The position numbers and the translations under genes were made by a program. A DNA stretch of 64,000 nt from Eshraghiella sp964414835 (GTDB taxonomy: Bacteria > Bacillota > Clostridia > Lachnospirales > Lachnospiraceae). The notes beneath the pieces were generated by a model. That model did no database searches. It worked only from the letters and a program-made list of their open reading frames with translations, and was not told the DNA's origin. The stretch is taken from positions 1 through 64,000 of the forward strand of contig CAYPWY010000010.1 in assembly GCA_964414835.1 (NCBI GenBank), in the 5' to 3' direction. Positions 7,579-17,522 of this stretch are shown here, in pieces (the stretch's first letter is position 1; every line of letters starts with the position of its first letter).

Positions 7579-9117
7579 TCAGCAGGTTTTTATAACAATA
7601 AGCTTAGTTCCCGCAGTTATCTGCTCGCTTGCCAGATTGTTTGTTTCCATTATATCCTTTATTGTGGTAGAATATTTTTTGGCAATATCCCACAGACAAT
7701 CCCCTTCTTTAGTTATATATCCTGTTATACCCGGCAGACTTTTAATCCGCTCATAATCCGGTTCCTTAACCTCAATATCCTTTATAAGCCCTTCGCTATG
7801 TTTCTCTATTACCATCAGTTCAATAACGGCACTGCACTTTATGTCAATCTCACCGCCTCCGGTAAGCAGTGTAGATACCTGTAATGGTCCTGTTTTTCCC
7901 TGACATATGCAATTCTCATTAATTCCCTTAATATCACACTGCTCGCTGAACGGAAGTTCGTATCGAACATAGCCTATTTTATCCTTGTCATCCGGCTTTA
8001 TGTATATTATATCCACAGTTACTGCACCTTCCGCTAAGACCCCATCATCAGTGATTGTAATCTCCTCAATATTAGTTCTTCCGCTGCTGTTTATAATCTG
8101 CAGGATACCGCCTTGCGGCAGCTTAAACCTATCTTCGGTACGGCATTTCACGCTGTTTTTAAGCAGAAATGATTGAAAAGACGTTTCCTCTCTGTTAAGA
8201 ACCAACTCATAGGATGGGGAATAGGCATCCGAAAGTACCTGACATTCTTCCTCTATATACCCCTTTATGTCCAAATCCATAATTACCTCTGCATCCATAA
8301 TACGCAGCTCCCCGTTGGCATCAGGTCTGGCAATAAAGCTTTGGTCTGATACAACCGCTGTTATGTCAGTCAGCATTTCCTCAGTACAACCGGATAAATC
8401 AGCTTTCCCCGAAAATGCTATAACATCATCATAGTAATTTATTGACTCCTCATTGTTCTCATCGGCATAAAGGCAGAAAACATACAACTCTCCCCTGATT
8501 GCAATTTCTCCGTCGCAGGCTCTTATGTCCATACTTTGCGGCTCAAGCTCATACCATATGATTTCTCCTATATTAGGTCTGTCAGACGGAATGTTTATGG
8601 ATTCCCTGATTCGGAAAATATCCTTTTTGGAAGCTGCAAGCTGCATTACATTTATATTCTTGTTAATGGACTGGAGATTATCCACCTCAATGCCGCATAC
8701 TGTTTCCTTGTCAAAAACAGCCTCCGCCGTAAGATTTACAATTATTACTGCCTTGACACTTATTTTACGTGAATTTACAACAGTAACGGTGACATCCTCA
8801 AGAACACAGCTGCATTTTATCACATCCTGCGGAGTAACGCCTTCCATTGGCACATTTTCCTCGAAATCCACATTTCCTTCCATGCATGCGCAGCTTTTAT
8901 CGGTTGAATACAAAAGCTTGTATTTAAGCTGTCCTGATATTGCTATGCGTTCCTCCATGGGCCGTACTTTTTCTATGACAGCCATACCTTTTTCCTTAAT
9001 CTTTTTAACTATATCCGGCTTGGCATCCGAAACATTGAAATCATCGTCTATAGTGATAATTTGTTGTGCACTGCCCTTCCGATAGTTCATATGTATGCTT
9101 TTTTTATTAGTTTCCAT
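7579..9117 (-). CDS. SipL-like spore coat morphogenetic protein (DUF3794 repeats + LysM)
   Basis: About 512 residues made of DUF3794/SPOCS-type beta-rich modules (roughly residues 15-160, 180-300 and 320-450) and a C-terminal LysM domain (GDCLWDIAKKYSTT, about residues 465-510). This is the architecture of clostridial SipL, which attaches the coat through SpoIVA. No signal peptide is present, consistent with action in the mother-cell cytoplasm. The start at 9117 follows GGGGATTTTGT; an 18-codon extension is less likely. An 11-bp inverted repeat covers the ribosome site (see findings). Confidence 0.8.
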   Translation of the reverse strand: METNKKSIHMNYRKGSAQQIITIDDDFNVSDAKPDIVKKIKEKGMAVIEKVRPMEERIAISGQLKYKLLYSTDKSCACMEGNVDFEENVPMEGVTPQDVIKCSCVLEDVTVTVVNSRKISVKAVIIVNLTAEAVFDKETVCGIEVDNLQSINKNINVMQLAASKKDIFRIRESINIPSDRPNIGEIIWYELEPQSMDIRACDGEIAIRGELYVFCLYADENNEESINYYDDVIAFSGKADLSGCTEEMLTDITAVVSDQSFIARPDANGELRIMDAEVIMDLDIKGYIEEECQVLSDAYSPSYELVLNREETSFQSFLLKNSVKCRTEDRFKLPQGGILQIINSSGRTNIEEITITDDGVLAEGAVTVDIIYIKPDDKDKIGYVRYELPFSEQCDIKGINENCICQGKTGPLQVSTLLTGGGEIDIKCSAVIELMVIEKHSEGLIKDIEVKEPDYERIKSLPGITGYITKEGDCLWDIAKKYSTTIKDIMETNNLASEQITAGTKLIVIKTC

Positions 9118-9121
9118 ACAA

Positions 9122-9203
9122 AATCCCCTGTTCCTCCAATATCTGCATGTTCGGCATATATGCCAAACCACTCAATACAAGATATGAAGGGCAACAGGGG
9201 ATT
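9122..9203 (-). promoter_or_regulatory. Inverted repeat covering the ribosome site of the SipL-like gene
   Basis: A perfect 11-bp inverted repeat, AATCCCCTGTT (9122-9132) and its complement (9193-9203), spans the gap to the gene upstream. In the minus transcript the downstream arm contains the GGGGAT just ahead of the ATG, so pairing could hide it. A smaller palindrome (9153-9164) lies in the loop. No U-run follows, so it is not a standard terminator. Confidence 0.5.
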
Positions 9204-9206
9204 ATG

Positions 9207-9611
9207 CTAATCAAACACAATGTTTTTGTCCGTATATTCTATTTTGAGAACTATATAAGGATATGTAGCCAGCTTATTTACAGCTTCACCTGCTGACGGT
9301 CCCATAAGCGTAGTCTTGACATCAATATATGTGTCCGTCTCACTGACCTCATCCACTCTTATGCTGTAACCTCCTGTGGGCTGTTCTCCGTAACCTACGA
9401 TTATATAGGTGTACCCATCTATCGCACTTGACATCTGAAACTCAGAGTTCTTCTGACCGTCAATTATCTGAGCCAGTTCCTCAGGTATATCATTTTTGCT
9501 TACCACCGTAAAATCCACTTGGGATTTTGTGGCAACGGAGCTTTTTTGTGAGCCGCAGCCTGTGACAACAGCGCATATTGCAATAAGCACCGCAAATATA
9601 ATTTTTTTCAT
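9207..9611 (-). CDS. PrcB-like lipoprotein
   Basis: A 134-residue lipoprotein with a signal peptide and lipobox (AVVTGC, Cys about 19). The mature part resembles the PrcB C-terminal domain: GYTYIIVGYGEQPTGGYSIRV, then a GPSAGEAV turn and YPYIVLKIE. PrcB of Treponema partners a secreted protease; whether this one does is unknown, and no protease is adjacent. It follows the PEGA lipoprotein on the same strand. Confidence 0.7.
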   Translation of the reverse strand: MKKIIFAVLIAICAVVTGCGSQKSSVATKSQVDFTVVSKNDIPEELAQIIDGQKNSEFQMSSAIDGYTYIIVGYGEQPTGGYSIRVDEVSETDTYIDVKTTLMGPSAGEAVNKLATYPYIVLKIEYTDKNIVFD

Positions 9612-9668
9612 AAAACGCCTGCTTTTTTTAATTAATTATATGCAGACTATTTTTAAAAATTACTTTCC

Positions 9669-10958
9669 TTACTTATCAGTAAAATCATATACTACATCAT
9701 CGCCGCCCTCAGCCAGATTTACGGAATAGCTCTTTATCTCGCTGTTATAAAGGATTGATATAACATGGGAACCGGTTACCATATCAAATGTCACCGGAGC
9801 TACACCCATATATTTGCCGTCAAAATATACATATCCTCCTACCGGTCCCGATACTGTGACATCATTGATCTGACTTACCACATCTCCTGCGCTGTCGGTA
9901 ACAGGCTCTGTTGAGGATTCCGTCTCGGTTTCGCTTTCTGTCTCCGTCTCAGTCTCAGATGTGCTTTTAAGGTTAATATCCACTATCTGATATTTAGTGC
10001 CAACCTCAATAGTATCACTATAATCGTCATAGCCGTCTGCAACAATGCTGATTTTATGACTTCCGGTAGTGAGAGTAAGCACATCCGTTGCACTCATCTG
10101 AACACCATCCACATATAAAACAGCATTATCCACATCAATATTAAATCTCACATTACCCGTAGCTGTAACATTAGGCGCTACGTCCGAAAAATCCACTACC
10201 GTATTATTATCTCTGGTTACCTCCACCTGCTTGTCCGCAATATATTCACCATTGCGTACTTCAACTTTATAGCTTCCCTCCTGAACTATAATAAGCATAT
10301 CATCCTCAATTACCTTGACTACTCTGCCGCCCACATCAACATATCCGCCTATAAATAACTGCTCTCCTGACAATGTAATGTATCCATGCCCTTTATCCAC
10401 CACTATTGAAACCACCTTTGTTCCATAACCGCGGACTATAAGCTGGTCTTCTTTGTTAAGCTCACTTATATCGATTTTTTCTCCCTGCGAAAAAACAAGA
10501 GTATTATCTGTGTAGGCATAAAGTGTCTGTCCTATTTTCATTGAACGGGCAGCCTCATCAACTGAAAATGAAGTCACTTTGGTATTTTCCCATACATTTT
10601 TGTCATTAGAAATCTGTATTTTCTCGAGTACATAACTGTTAGTATTATATGTTATATCTACAATATCTCCTGCGCTTAACTGTGCCATGGACATTGCACT
10701 GCCTGATTTAGTGTAAGCAGTTGTCCCCGAGTTGTATGAGTATATTGTTTTCTCCCCGTCCTCAATGCCGCCAAGTGTAATGTTATTATTTTCATAATCA
10801 ACATTGATTATAACTCCCATATCCTCAGGGCTTTTGACCGCCTTGGTTTCCTCTTGGTTTTTTATGTGGTGCCGTGTTGATGACGTTGATGCGCAGGCTG
10901 TAAGTATCAGTCCTGCCATCAATATAACTCCTGCCATAATAATATATCTGTTTTTCAT
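9669..10958 (-). CDS. Lipoprotein with two PEGA domains
   Basis: About 429 residues: a lipoprotein signal with lipobox (ILTACA, Cys about 22), a beta-rich N-terminal region (30-270), then two PEGA modules (VLYVDGVQMSATDVL...GSHKISI and YVYFDGKYMGVAPVTF...GSHVISI) separated by an acidic Glu/Thr/Ser linker. PEGA domains are found in surface proteins and often pack near the cell wall; the ligand is unknown. The start at 10958 has GGAGG five bases ahead. It runs 18 bases after the CotS-like gene. Confidence 0.75.
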   Translation of the reverse strand: MKNRYIIMAGVILMAGLILTACASTSSTRHHIKNQEETKAVKSPEDMGVIINVDYENNNITLGGIEDGEKTIYSYNSGTTAYTKSGSAMSMAQLSAGDIVDITYNTNSYVLEKIQISNDKNVWENTKVTSFSVDEAARSMKIGQTLYAYTDNTLVFSQGEKIDISELNKEDQLIVRGYGTKVVSIVVDKGHGYITLSGEQLFIGGYVDVGGRVVKVIEDDMLIIVQEGSYKVEVRNGEYIADKQVEVTRDNNTVVDFSDVAPNVTATGNVRFNIDVDNAVLYVDGVQMSATDVLTLTTGSHKISIVADGYDDYSDTIEVGTKYQIVDINLKSTSETETETESETETESSTEPVTDSAGDVVSQINDVTVSGPVGGYVYFDGKYMGVAPVTFDMVTGSHVISILYNSEIKSYSVNLAEGGDDVVYDFTDK

Positions 10959-10976
10959 TAGTGCCTCCATAAGTCT

Positions 10977-11939
10977 CTAGTGAATTGTCCGTATAAATTC
11001 CAGCCGTTTGTCATTCTGGGCAATTACCTTGCGCAGCTTCTCCAGATTTTTTGCCGGTATCCATGCCTTTCGTGAATTATTGTACGCATTGACTATCTTC
11101 CAGAATTTTTCCGGAAACGAAAACATTATGCCAAGCAAGTTCAAATCGCTTTCCTTTAATGGTCTTATTTTATCATACTCCGTCATAAATTTGTATGCAA
11201 GTTTTACATCCCAGTCATATTTTTCCATAATTTTTCTCATTATGTTGTACAAATCACACATCAGATAATCATGATGCATTTTTTCAAAATTAATGATTAC
11301 AGGAGTATGCGCCCCCAAGCATATGTTGTGGTAATTATAATTGCCATGACAGATTCCGCCGGCTGCACTGTCATCTATTTTAAGCCTTTCAAACTCCTCC
11401 AGTGTCTTTTGTCCTTCCTCATAAAAAGTATCACACCAGCTTGCTGCAAGAATTTCAAAATCATTTCTGTTATTGCGTCTGGTCAGATATTTTTTCACCC
11501 GCAGAATTTCACTTATATGGCGCCTCATTTCTTCTTTAAGCGGTCTGCCTTTATATTTAATTTCACCTGTATCATATTTTTCCAGTTCATTATGCAGAAT
11601 AGCCAGCACGCGCACAGCCAGAACTATATCTCCGTAAATCTTCACATCGCAGTCACGGCATTCATACCATTTCTTGACCACATAACGGTTTCCGTCGGCT
11701 GCTGTGGATATGTATTCTCCGTCATTATTGCGTACATAAGCATCCACCGCAATCAGCCCCGAATGGTTTACCGCTTCCAAAAGTCCTGCTGTCCACTCGA
11801 TATATTTTCCGCTTCCCGTATATTCCTTAAGAAGCTTTGGTCCCTTGTCGGTGCTTACCACTATAACTCCTCTGCCACGGGATGTCTGCTTCACCTCAAA
11901 ATCATATTTATCTAATACATCCAAACCTTTATCTGCCAT
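10977..11939 (-). CDS. CotS-family spore coat protein (kinase-like fold)
   Basis: A 320-residue protein of the CotS/aminoglycoside-phosphotransferase-like family. An N-terminal lobe (LLKEYTGSGKYIEW) is followed by the pseudo-catalytic loop GICHGNYNYHNICLG and by VIINFEKMHHDYLMCDLYNIMRK. The usual Asp pair of active kinases is altered (HGNYNYHN, NFE), so catalysis is doubtful, as in many CotS proteins. The start at 11939 is favoured by GAGGATGG. It fits with the nearby SipL-like protein as a spore coat component. Confidence 0.75.
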   Translation of the reverse strand: MADKGLDVLDKYDFEVKQTSRGRGVIVVSTDKGPKLLKEYTGSGKYIEWTAGLLEAVNHSGLIAVDAYVRNNDGEYISTAADGNRYVVKKWYECRDCDVKIYGDIVLAVRVLAILHNELEKYDTGEIKYKGRPLKEEMRRHISEILRVKKYLTRRNNRNDFEILAASWCDTFYEEGQKTLEEFERLKIDDSAAGGICHGNYNYHNICLGAHTPVIINFEKMHHDYLMCDLYNIMRKIMEKYDWDVKLAYKFMTEYDKIRPLKESDLNLLGIMFSFPEKFWKIVNAYNNSRKAWIPAKNLEKLRKVIAQNDKRLEFIRTIH

Positions 11940-12015
11940 AAAAACCATCCTCATAGATTCTAAACTATCTAATTCTATGAAATAAATTGGTCAAATATGA
12001 GGTTTGCAGAAAATT

Positions 12016-13233
12016 TTACTGTTGTCTTATAACTTCCCCGATAAGTTCTTCTCTGTTATTCCTTTTGGGCTCTTTCAAAACCAAATCCAAGCACGCCTCA
12101 AGAAGCTGTCCCATCTGCTTTCCGGGCTTAACGCCAAGCTCCATAAGATCCTTACCGTTTACCGCAAGGTCATTTATGCTGAGACAATCTCCGCGCTTAA
12201 TTATTATATCTAATATTTCCCGTTGCCTTGCAATGGCAGCCGCTGCTTGGCTCTGTCCTGCCACCCTGTAAAAGCATTCCTCAAAAACAAGCACTTCCTC
12301 AAGGGCATCAGCACCGATTTCACTTGCTTTAAGTCTTATTAGATACCAATCCTCCGTTATGACAAGTCCATGATTTTTTACCAGACAAACCGTTTTATTG
12401 ATTGTGTTATTATCAAGCTTAAGTTCTTTTAAAATTCTTCCGGTTTCCCTGTCTCCGCAGCTGTACAAAAGCGCCGCATACCTGAACGGCAGCCGGGCAG
12501 GCACATAATTTATAAGGCTGTATGGTATGGTCTTATCCTCCACGCTGTCAAATGGTTTAAACACCACCGATGCAATTCCAAGCTCACATACCTTTTCCAC
12601 ATATTCGGGATGCGGGGACAATAAAAGCTTTCCAAGCTCTGTGTGTATACGCTCCTTACTTATTTTGGATATTGCAGATACAAGGGTCTTTATGGCATTT
12701 GCAGTATTGCTGTCAATATCAAAGCCCAGCTGTGCTGAAAAGCGCACTGCTCTCAGCATCCTGAGGGCGTCCTCCCGGAATCTGTCTTCAGGATTACCCA
12801 CACATCTGATTATTCCGTTTTTTAAATCATCCCTTCCGCCAAATTCGTCCACCAGCCCATCATTGTCATTGTAAGCCATGGCGTTAATGGTAAAATCCCT
12901 GCGCTTTAAATCTTCAACAAGGGATGCGGTAAATTCCACGCTTTTAGGGTGACGGCTGTCCTCATATTCTCCATCCAGCCTATATGTGGTCACCTCATAG
13001 CCTTTTTTCTTAAGCATTATTGTGACTGTTCCATGCTGTATCCCCGTATCTATTGTACGGCGGAAAAGCTTTTTTACCTCTGCAGGCTTGGCAGATGTTG
13101 TTATGTCCCAGTCCTCCGGCTCACGATGAATAATGCTGTCGCGGACGCATCCGCCGACAGCATATGCCTCATACCCATTTTCAGTTAATGTGTCAATGAT
13201 AAACTTAACGTCATCAGGTAAATTTATTTTCAT
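12016..13233 (-). CDS. cca: CCA tRNA nucleotidyltransferase
   Basis: Class II CCA-adding enzyme (about 405 residues) that builds or repairs the tRNA 3' CCA end. Visible are GGCVRD (27-32), the metal-binding DWD (41-43), LKRRDFTINAMAYN, and the EDALRMLRAVRFSAQLGF neck motif. The C-terminal body carries the tRNA-binding helices. The start at 13233 is set by GGAAG at good spacing; the frame extends 32 codons further into proS, which is unlikely to be used. Confidence 0.92.
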   Translation of the reverse strand: MKINLPDDVKFIIDTLTENGYEAYAVGGCVRDSIIHREPEDWDITTSAKPAEVKKLFRRTIDTGIQHGTVTIMLKKKGYEVTTYRLDGEYEDSRHPKSVEFTASLVEDLKRRDFTINAMAYNDNDGLVDEFGGRDDLKNGIIRCVGNPEDRFREDALRMLRAVRFSAQLGFDIDSNTANAIKTLVSAISKISKERIHTELGKLLLSPHPEYVEKVCELGIASVVFKPFDSVEDKTIPYSLINYVPARLPFRYAALLYSCGDRETGRILKELKLDNNTINKTVCLVKNHGLVITEDWYLIRLKASEIGADALEEVLVFEECFYRVAGQSQAAAAIARQREILDIIIKRGDCLSINDLAVNGKDLMELGVKPGKQMGQLLEACLDLVLKEPKRNNREELIGEVIRQQ

Positions 13234-13264
13234 AGAACTTCCATTTCTTATGCAGTCAATCCGA

Positions 13265-14704
13265 CTAATATGCTTTACCCCAGTATACCAGCTTTTTGGC
13301 AGGTTTGCCGCAGCATACGCACACATCACTTATATGCTCCTGCTCAAAAGGCATACAACGGCTTGTGGCGGTTGTATCTTCTTTAATTTTAAGCTCACAC
13401 TCAAGTTCTCCGCACCACATAGCCTTCACAAAGCCCGGCTTCTCAGCTACCACATTCTTAAATTCATCATAATTCTTTGCCTCATATGTATGGGCATCCC
13501 TGTGCGCTCTTGCTCTCTCAAGCATATCCGACTGCATTGTATCAAGAATTTCCGCCAGCTTAACGGAAATCTCTTCAAGCTTAACGATAGTCTTTTCCCT
13601 TGTATCTCTCCTTACGATAACAGCCTGTCCTGCTTCAATGTCCTTAGGTCCGATTTCGATTCGCACAGAAATTCCTTTGATTTCCTGTTCTGCAAATTTC
13701 CATCCCGGTGTTTTATCGCTATCATCCAGTTTAACCCTGAAACCTGCTGCCAAAAGAGTCTCCTTTAGTTCTCTCACCTTGTCAAGAACACCTTCCTTAT
13801 GCTGTGCAATAGGAACTATCATAACCTGAGTAGGTGCAATTCTAGGAGGCAGCACAAGTCCGCTGTTATCTCCATGTACCATTATAATAGCACCTATAAT
13901 ACGAGTTGACATTCCCCATGAGGTCTGATGTGCATGCTGCAGCTTATTATCCTTGTCCGTATACTGAATTCCGAACGCTTTGGCAAAACCATCACCGAAA
14001 TTATGGCTTGTTCCTGACTGTAATGCCTTACCGTCATGCATAAGTGCTTCTATTGTGTAAGTGGCCTCGGCTCCCGCAAATTTCTCTTTATCGGTCTTGC
14101 GTCCCTTAATCATAGGAATAGCAAGTACATTCTCGCAAAAATCAGCATACAGATTAAGCATCTGAACCGTTCTCGCCTCTGCATCCTCCGCAGTTGCATG
14201 AACAGTATGTCCCTCCTGCCACAAAAACTCCATTGAACGCAGGAACGGACGTGTTGTTTTCTCCCATCTTACAACTGAACACCACTGATTGTAGCATTTA
14301 GGAAGGTCCCTGTATGACTGCACTATATCTTTATAAAAGTCACAGAACAAGGTCTCAGATGTCGGTCTTACACACATTCTCTCCTGAAGCGGCTCAAGTC
14401 CTCCCTGTGTAACCCATGCAACCTCAGGCGCAAAACCTTCAACATGGTCTTTTTCCTTCTGAAGAAGGCTCTCAGGAATGAACATAGGCATATATACATT
14501 CTCAACGCCTGTCTCCTTAAATCTTCTGTCAAGCTCCTTCTGTATGCTTTCCCATAATCCGTATCCATTAGGTCTGAAAATCATACATCCCTTGATGCTT
14601 GAATATGACATAAGCTCCGCTTTTTTAACTACATCTGTATACCATTGGGCAAAATCCTCCTCCATAGGAGTGATTGCCTCAACCAGTTTCTTATCATCTG
14701 CCAT
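13265..14704 (-). CDS. proS: Prolyl-tRNA synthetase, archaeal/eukaryal (ProS type 3) form
   Basis: A 479-residue class II synthetase of the short form without the bacterial editing insert. Motif 2 is at RPTSETLFCDFYKDIVQSYRDLP, followed by RSMEFLWQEGHT; the anticodon domain includes RVKLDDSDKTPGWKF and RVEIGPKD. The C-terminal extension has Cys pairs (CGELEC, then CVCCGKP) expected to bind zinc in this subtype. The nearby 5' region shows no T-box. Confidence 0.95.
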   Translation of the reverse strand: MADDKKLVEAITPMEEDFAQWYTDVVKKAELMSYSSIKGCMIFRPNGYGLWESIQKELDRRFKETGVENVYMPMFIPESLLQKEKDHVEGFAPEVAWVTQGGLEPLQERMCVRPTSETLFCDFYKDIVQSYRDLPKCYNQWCSVVRWEKTTRPFLRSMEFLWQEGHTVHATAEDAEARTVQMLNLYADFCENVLAIPMIKGRKTDKEKFAGAEATYTIEALMHDGKALQSGTSHNFGDGFAKAFGIQYTDKDNKLQHAHQTSWGMSTRIIGAIIMVHGDNSGLVLPPRIAPTQVMIVPIAQHKEGVLDKVRELKETLLAAGFRVKLDDSDKTPGWKFAEQEIKGISVRIEIGPKDIEAGQAVIVRRDTREKTIVKLEEISVKLAEILDTMQSDMLERARAHRDAHTYEAKNYDEFKNVVAEKPGFVKAMWCGELECELKIKEDTTATSRCMPFEQEHISDVCVCCGKPAKKLVYWGKAY

Positions 14705-14722
14705 AATATATCTCCTTAAACA

Positions 14723-15544
14723 TTAATTAGTATAGTATGTATCCGCTACATAAAAATATGATAAATCCTCAATCGGCACACAGAAATATCTATCCTTGGC
14801 AGGATTTTCAACACCGTTGCCTATGTCTCTTGTATAAAAATTCATATCCAAATCAGGGTCAAATGTATACTGCTGCCCTCTGAGATTTACATACAGCCAG
14901 CAATGAGGTGTTACACCTCCGCCGTATTTAGGCACATTTCCCGATACAAGATGTGCATCATATCCAAGCGCTCTCATTATATACATAAAAGCAGCCGAAT
15001 AGTTATAGCAGCAGCCCTGTCCCGAATTGAGCAAATCCGTTGCCCACAATACCTCTGTAGGCGTTACCGACTTGTCTGAGGCAGAATACTCTCCCGTATG
15101 TGCCTCCATTCCACGGCTGTAAGTAATATTATCAATCAGGTATTCATAGCACGCCCATACTTTATTATAATTATTCATATCCTCGGTGGTCACTGAGGCT
15201 ATAAGCTCGCTCACAAGCGTATCAAGCTCCTCGTAACCTGACTGTGTAGGATTGAGAGGTTCCTCTATAAGCAATGTCCACGCACCCACATAGGGTTCCG
15301 TCGGTTCCTCCGTAGGCGGCTCTGTGGGCGGTTCTGTGGGTTCCTCCGTGGGTTCTTCCGTTTCCGTTTCCGGTTCTGTGGGAGTCTCGGTAGTTTGTTC
15401 CCCGGATTCAGTCTCATTGACCGCAACAGTTCCCACATTCTTTGTTACCGGTTCTACAGTGGTTTTTTTACCGCATCCCGGCACACAGATACTCATTGCA
15501 ATAAGTATCATTAAAAGTGCAATTACTAATTTTCTTCCAGTCAT
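14723..15544 (-). CDS. Lipoprotein with transglutaminase-like domain
   Basis: About 273 residues. A signal peptide ends in lipobox VPGC (Cys about 24), then comes a low-complexity Thr/Glu/Pro linker of short TEEPTEPP-like units. The globular part is a transglutaminase-like fold with a plausible Cys-His-Asp triad: Cys in GQGCCYNYSAAFMY, His in TPHCWLYVN and Asp in YTFDPDLDM. Such exported domains may act as proteases or crosslinkers at the surface. The start follows GGAG. It is followed by proS 18 bases on. Confidence 0.8.
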   Translation of the reverse strand: MTGRKLVIALLMILIAMSICVPGCGKKTTVEPVTKNVGTVAVNETESGEQTTETPTEPETETEEPTEEPTEPPTEPPTEEPTEPYVGAWTLLIEEPLNPTQSGYEELDTLVSELIASVTTEDMNNYNKVWACYEYLIDNITYSRGMEAHTGEYSASDKSVTPTEVLWATDLLNSGQGCCYNYSAAFMYIMRALGYDAHLVSGNVPKYGGGVTPHCWLYVNLRGQQYTFDPDLDMNFYTRDIGNGVENPAKDRYFCVPIEDLSYFYVADTYYTN

Positions 15545-15573
15545 TCTAATCTCCTGTAACAAATATTTGCAAG

Positions 15574-16089
15574 TTAATTAGCAGCATCGATTGCATATCC
15601 AAAATATTTTACGGCATCATCCATTATAAAGAAATACATATATCTGGTGTCATCTACATAATATTTGTACATCTTACCGCTAAGACTGTAATCATCGCCA
15701 TAGGCAGCGGTGATTTCCTCAAGAGTGGAGCCTACGGTGATTTCCTTGTCTGTAGAATATTTATCGGATGAAATGCAAATGTCCTGAACCATATCATTAT
15801 CACCATCTGGATATGTTCTTACCTCATACCCGTCATATGTGTATACCTTGTCCATGCCGTCATAATAACAGCTTGCCGCCTCAGTGTAATCAACAGGCTC
15901 CCCAAGCTTCTCATATGCCTCGCCAAAGTTTTCGCCCGGCGCAATGGTTACACTGTCAATGGAAAAAGCAAAAACAGCTTCATCGTTACCGCCTTCCGCT
16001 TTAGTAGTATCATTACTGCTTTGTGTACTTTTACCGCATCCCACAAGGAATACAAGGCATAAGCACAAAGCCATAAATATTTTCTTCAT
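15574..16089 (-). CDS. Hypothetical lipoprotein
   Basis: 171 residues with a lipobox FLVGC (Cys about 18) and a mature part containing two similar beta-alpha halves: TIAPGENFGEAYEKLGEP and ITVGSTLEEITAAYGDDY, each followed by a Tyr-rich strand. The halves look like an internal duplication of a small SmpA/BamE-like fold. No function is recognised. It lies between the DHHW protein and the transglutaminase-like lipoprotein. Confidence 0.65.
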   Translation of the reverse strand: MKKIFMALCLCLVFLVGCGKSTQSSNDTTKAEGGNDEAVFAFSIDSVTIAPGENFGEAYEKLGEPVDYTEAASCYYDGMDKVYTYDGYEVRTYPDGDNDMVQDICISSDKYSTDKEITVGSTLEEITAAYGDDYSLSGKMYKYYVDDTRYMYFFIMDDAVKYFGYAIDAAN

Positions 16090-16163
16090 AATTATACGCT
16101 TCTCCTATAATAATCATTACCCTTTGATTATACACAAAAAAACAGAGATTTCAAGCTGCAGTG

Positions 16164-17504
16164 TCAATAAAGCTCATAATACTCCCCGTTATCTGCATAT
16201 ATTACGGAGCAATCGGCGGAATCAATGTCAATAGCTCCATCCACATAAAGACATCCCGACCCGTCTGCGGCGGTAGGATATGCCTTATATGTAATATTAT
16301 CAACCCTGAAATACATCTCAATACAGTTCTCTGGAATAGCGTCACTGTCAAATGTTACCAGCTGCAGCTCTCCGTTTTCAGAAGCCGTTATGTTGATTTC
16401 TGCATTTTCCACTGCTGCACAGACGGCATCCAAGTCAGTTTCCATTGCCGGCATTACTGGAAGCATAGTAAGAAGATTTGCAAGGTTTCGTTCCACAAGC
16501 TCTACAACCACCAAATCATTGCCGCTTATATCTGTCAAATCATACGGTATGGCTCTGGAAAATTCACATTCACCGAAATCATTGGCAAAAAAAGGATACA
16601 TCGCATTGCCAAATGAATCCCTGAATACAAGCACTTTGCCTTCCGCCGTGTCATTGGCAGTATTTATAATCATATCGTCAACACTTCTGAAATTGGACAC
16701 ATAATAAAAGCTTTCTTCCATGTCAAAAACAACCTGTTCATCCTTATGCTCTCCCGAAGGAAACAGCATCCCGTATAAATCACCGGAAAAATTATTCTCG
16801 ATTCTGTAATTCATACTGCTGTAATCGGGAGCGGCAATTCCGGCTTCATCCATAATGGCATTGTAAGCTATGGATGCCCCCATATTATTCCAATGTGAAT
16901 CCTCCTTGTGGTATATGTTAATGTCAGACTGCTGCGCCGCTGCTTTAAGTATTTTTTTCAAATCAACATATGACGCATTACTCTTACCCAGCTCATTCAT
17001 AATAAGCTCATAATTTCCATCATCCGTATTTTCAAGATAGTAATACGGCATATACTGACCGTATATCTCCATCTTATTAGGTGCAGACACAAACACAAGC
17101 TTTGTTCCGCAGGCTTGGGCATATTCACACATCTGCTCAATGACTGCTGCAATTTTAGCTGCTTCACTTTCACTTATGACATCCTCTCCCACATAATCGT
17201 GAAGGGCACTTTCATAAAACAGCCATCCGTCACTTCCTGCAATTACGGAGGATTCCCCCGACTGCCCGAAAAGAACATATTTAATACGGTTATTTATATC
17301 CACAAGCTCATTGCGGAAACCGAAATCCTTGCCGAAATAATCATCAAAATTCCCTGCAAATGTCAGGTAAGTGCTTTTCGTCAGCTCTGTCTTCTCCTCG
17401 TTGCCTATATCATCATTGTGCCGAAACAGCGTCACCACGCCAAACACCGCAAATGCCATCAGAAAGCACACAACATATGCAATTTTGAAAATCTGTTTCT
17501 TCAT
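16164..17504 (-). CDS. DHHW-family protein (AlgX/AlgJ-like, surface O-acetylation partner)
   Basis: About 446 residues with one N-terminal membrane helix (IAYVVCFLMAFAVFGVVTLF) and an exported SGNH-like domain. The expected motifs are present: GSDGWLFY, FVSAPNKMEIYG, EDSHWNNMGASIAYNAIM (the DxHW-type catalytic pair), and FRDSFGNAM with a likely nucleophilic Ser. In related systems this protein takes an acyl group moved across the membrane by an MBOAT partner, which is encoded immediately upstream (18 bases). The target polymer is not known. GGAG precedes the ATG at 17504. Confidence 0.8.
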   Translation of the reverse strand: MKKQIFKIAYVVCFLMAFAVFGVVTLFRHNDDIGNEEKTELTKSTYLTFAGNFDDYFGKDFGFRNELVDINNRIKYVLFGQSGESSVIAGSDGWLFYESALHDYVGEDVISESEAAKIAAVIEQMCEYAQACGTKLVFVSAPNKMEIYGQYMPYYYLENTDDGNYELIMNELGKSNASYVDLKKILKAAAQQSDINIYHKEDSHWNNMGASIAYNAIMDEAGIAAPDYSSMNYRIENNFSGDLYGMLFPSGEHKDEQVVFDMEESFYYVSNFRSVDDMIINTANDTAEGKVLVFRDSFGNAMYPFFANDFGECEFSRAIPYDLTDISGNDLVVVELVERNLANLLTMLPVMPAMETDLDAVCAAVENAEINITASENGELQLVTFDSDAIPENCIEMYFRVDNITYKAYPTAADGSGCLYVDGAIDIDSADCSVIYADNGEYYELY

Positions 17505-17522
17505 AAACACTCCACCTAAAAC

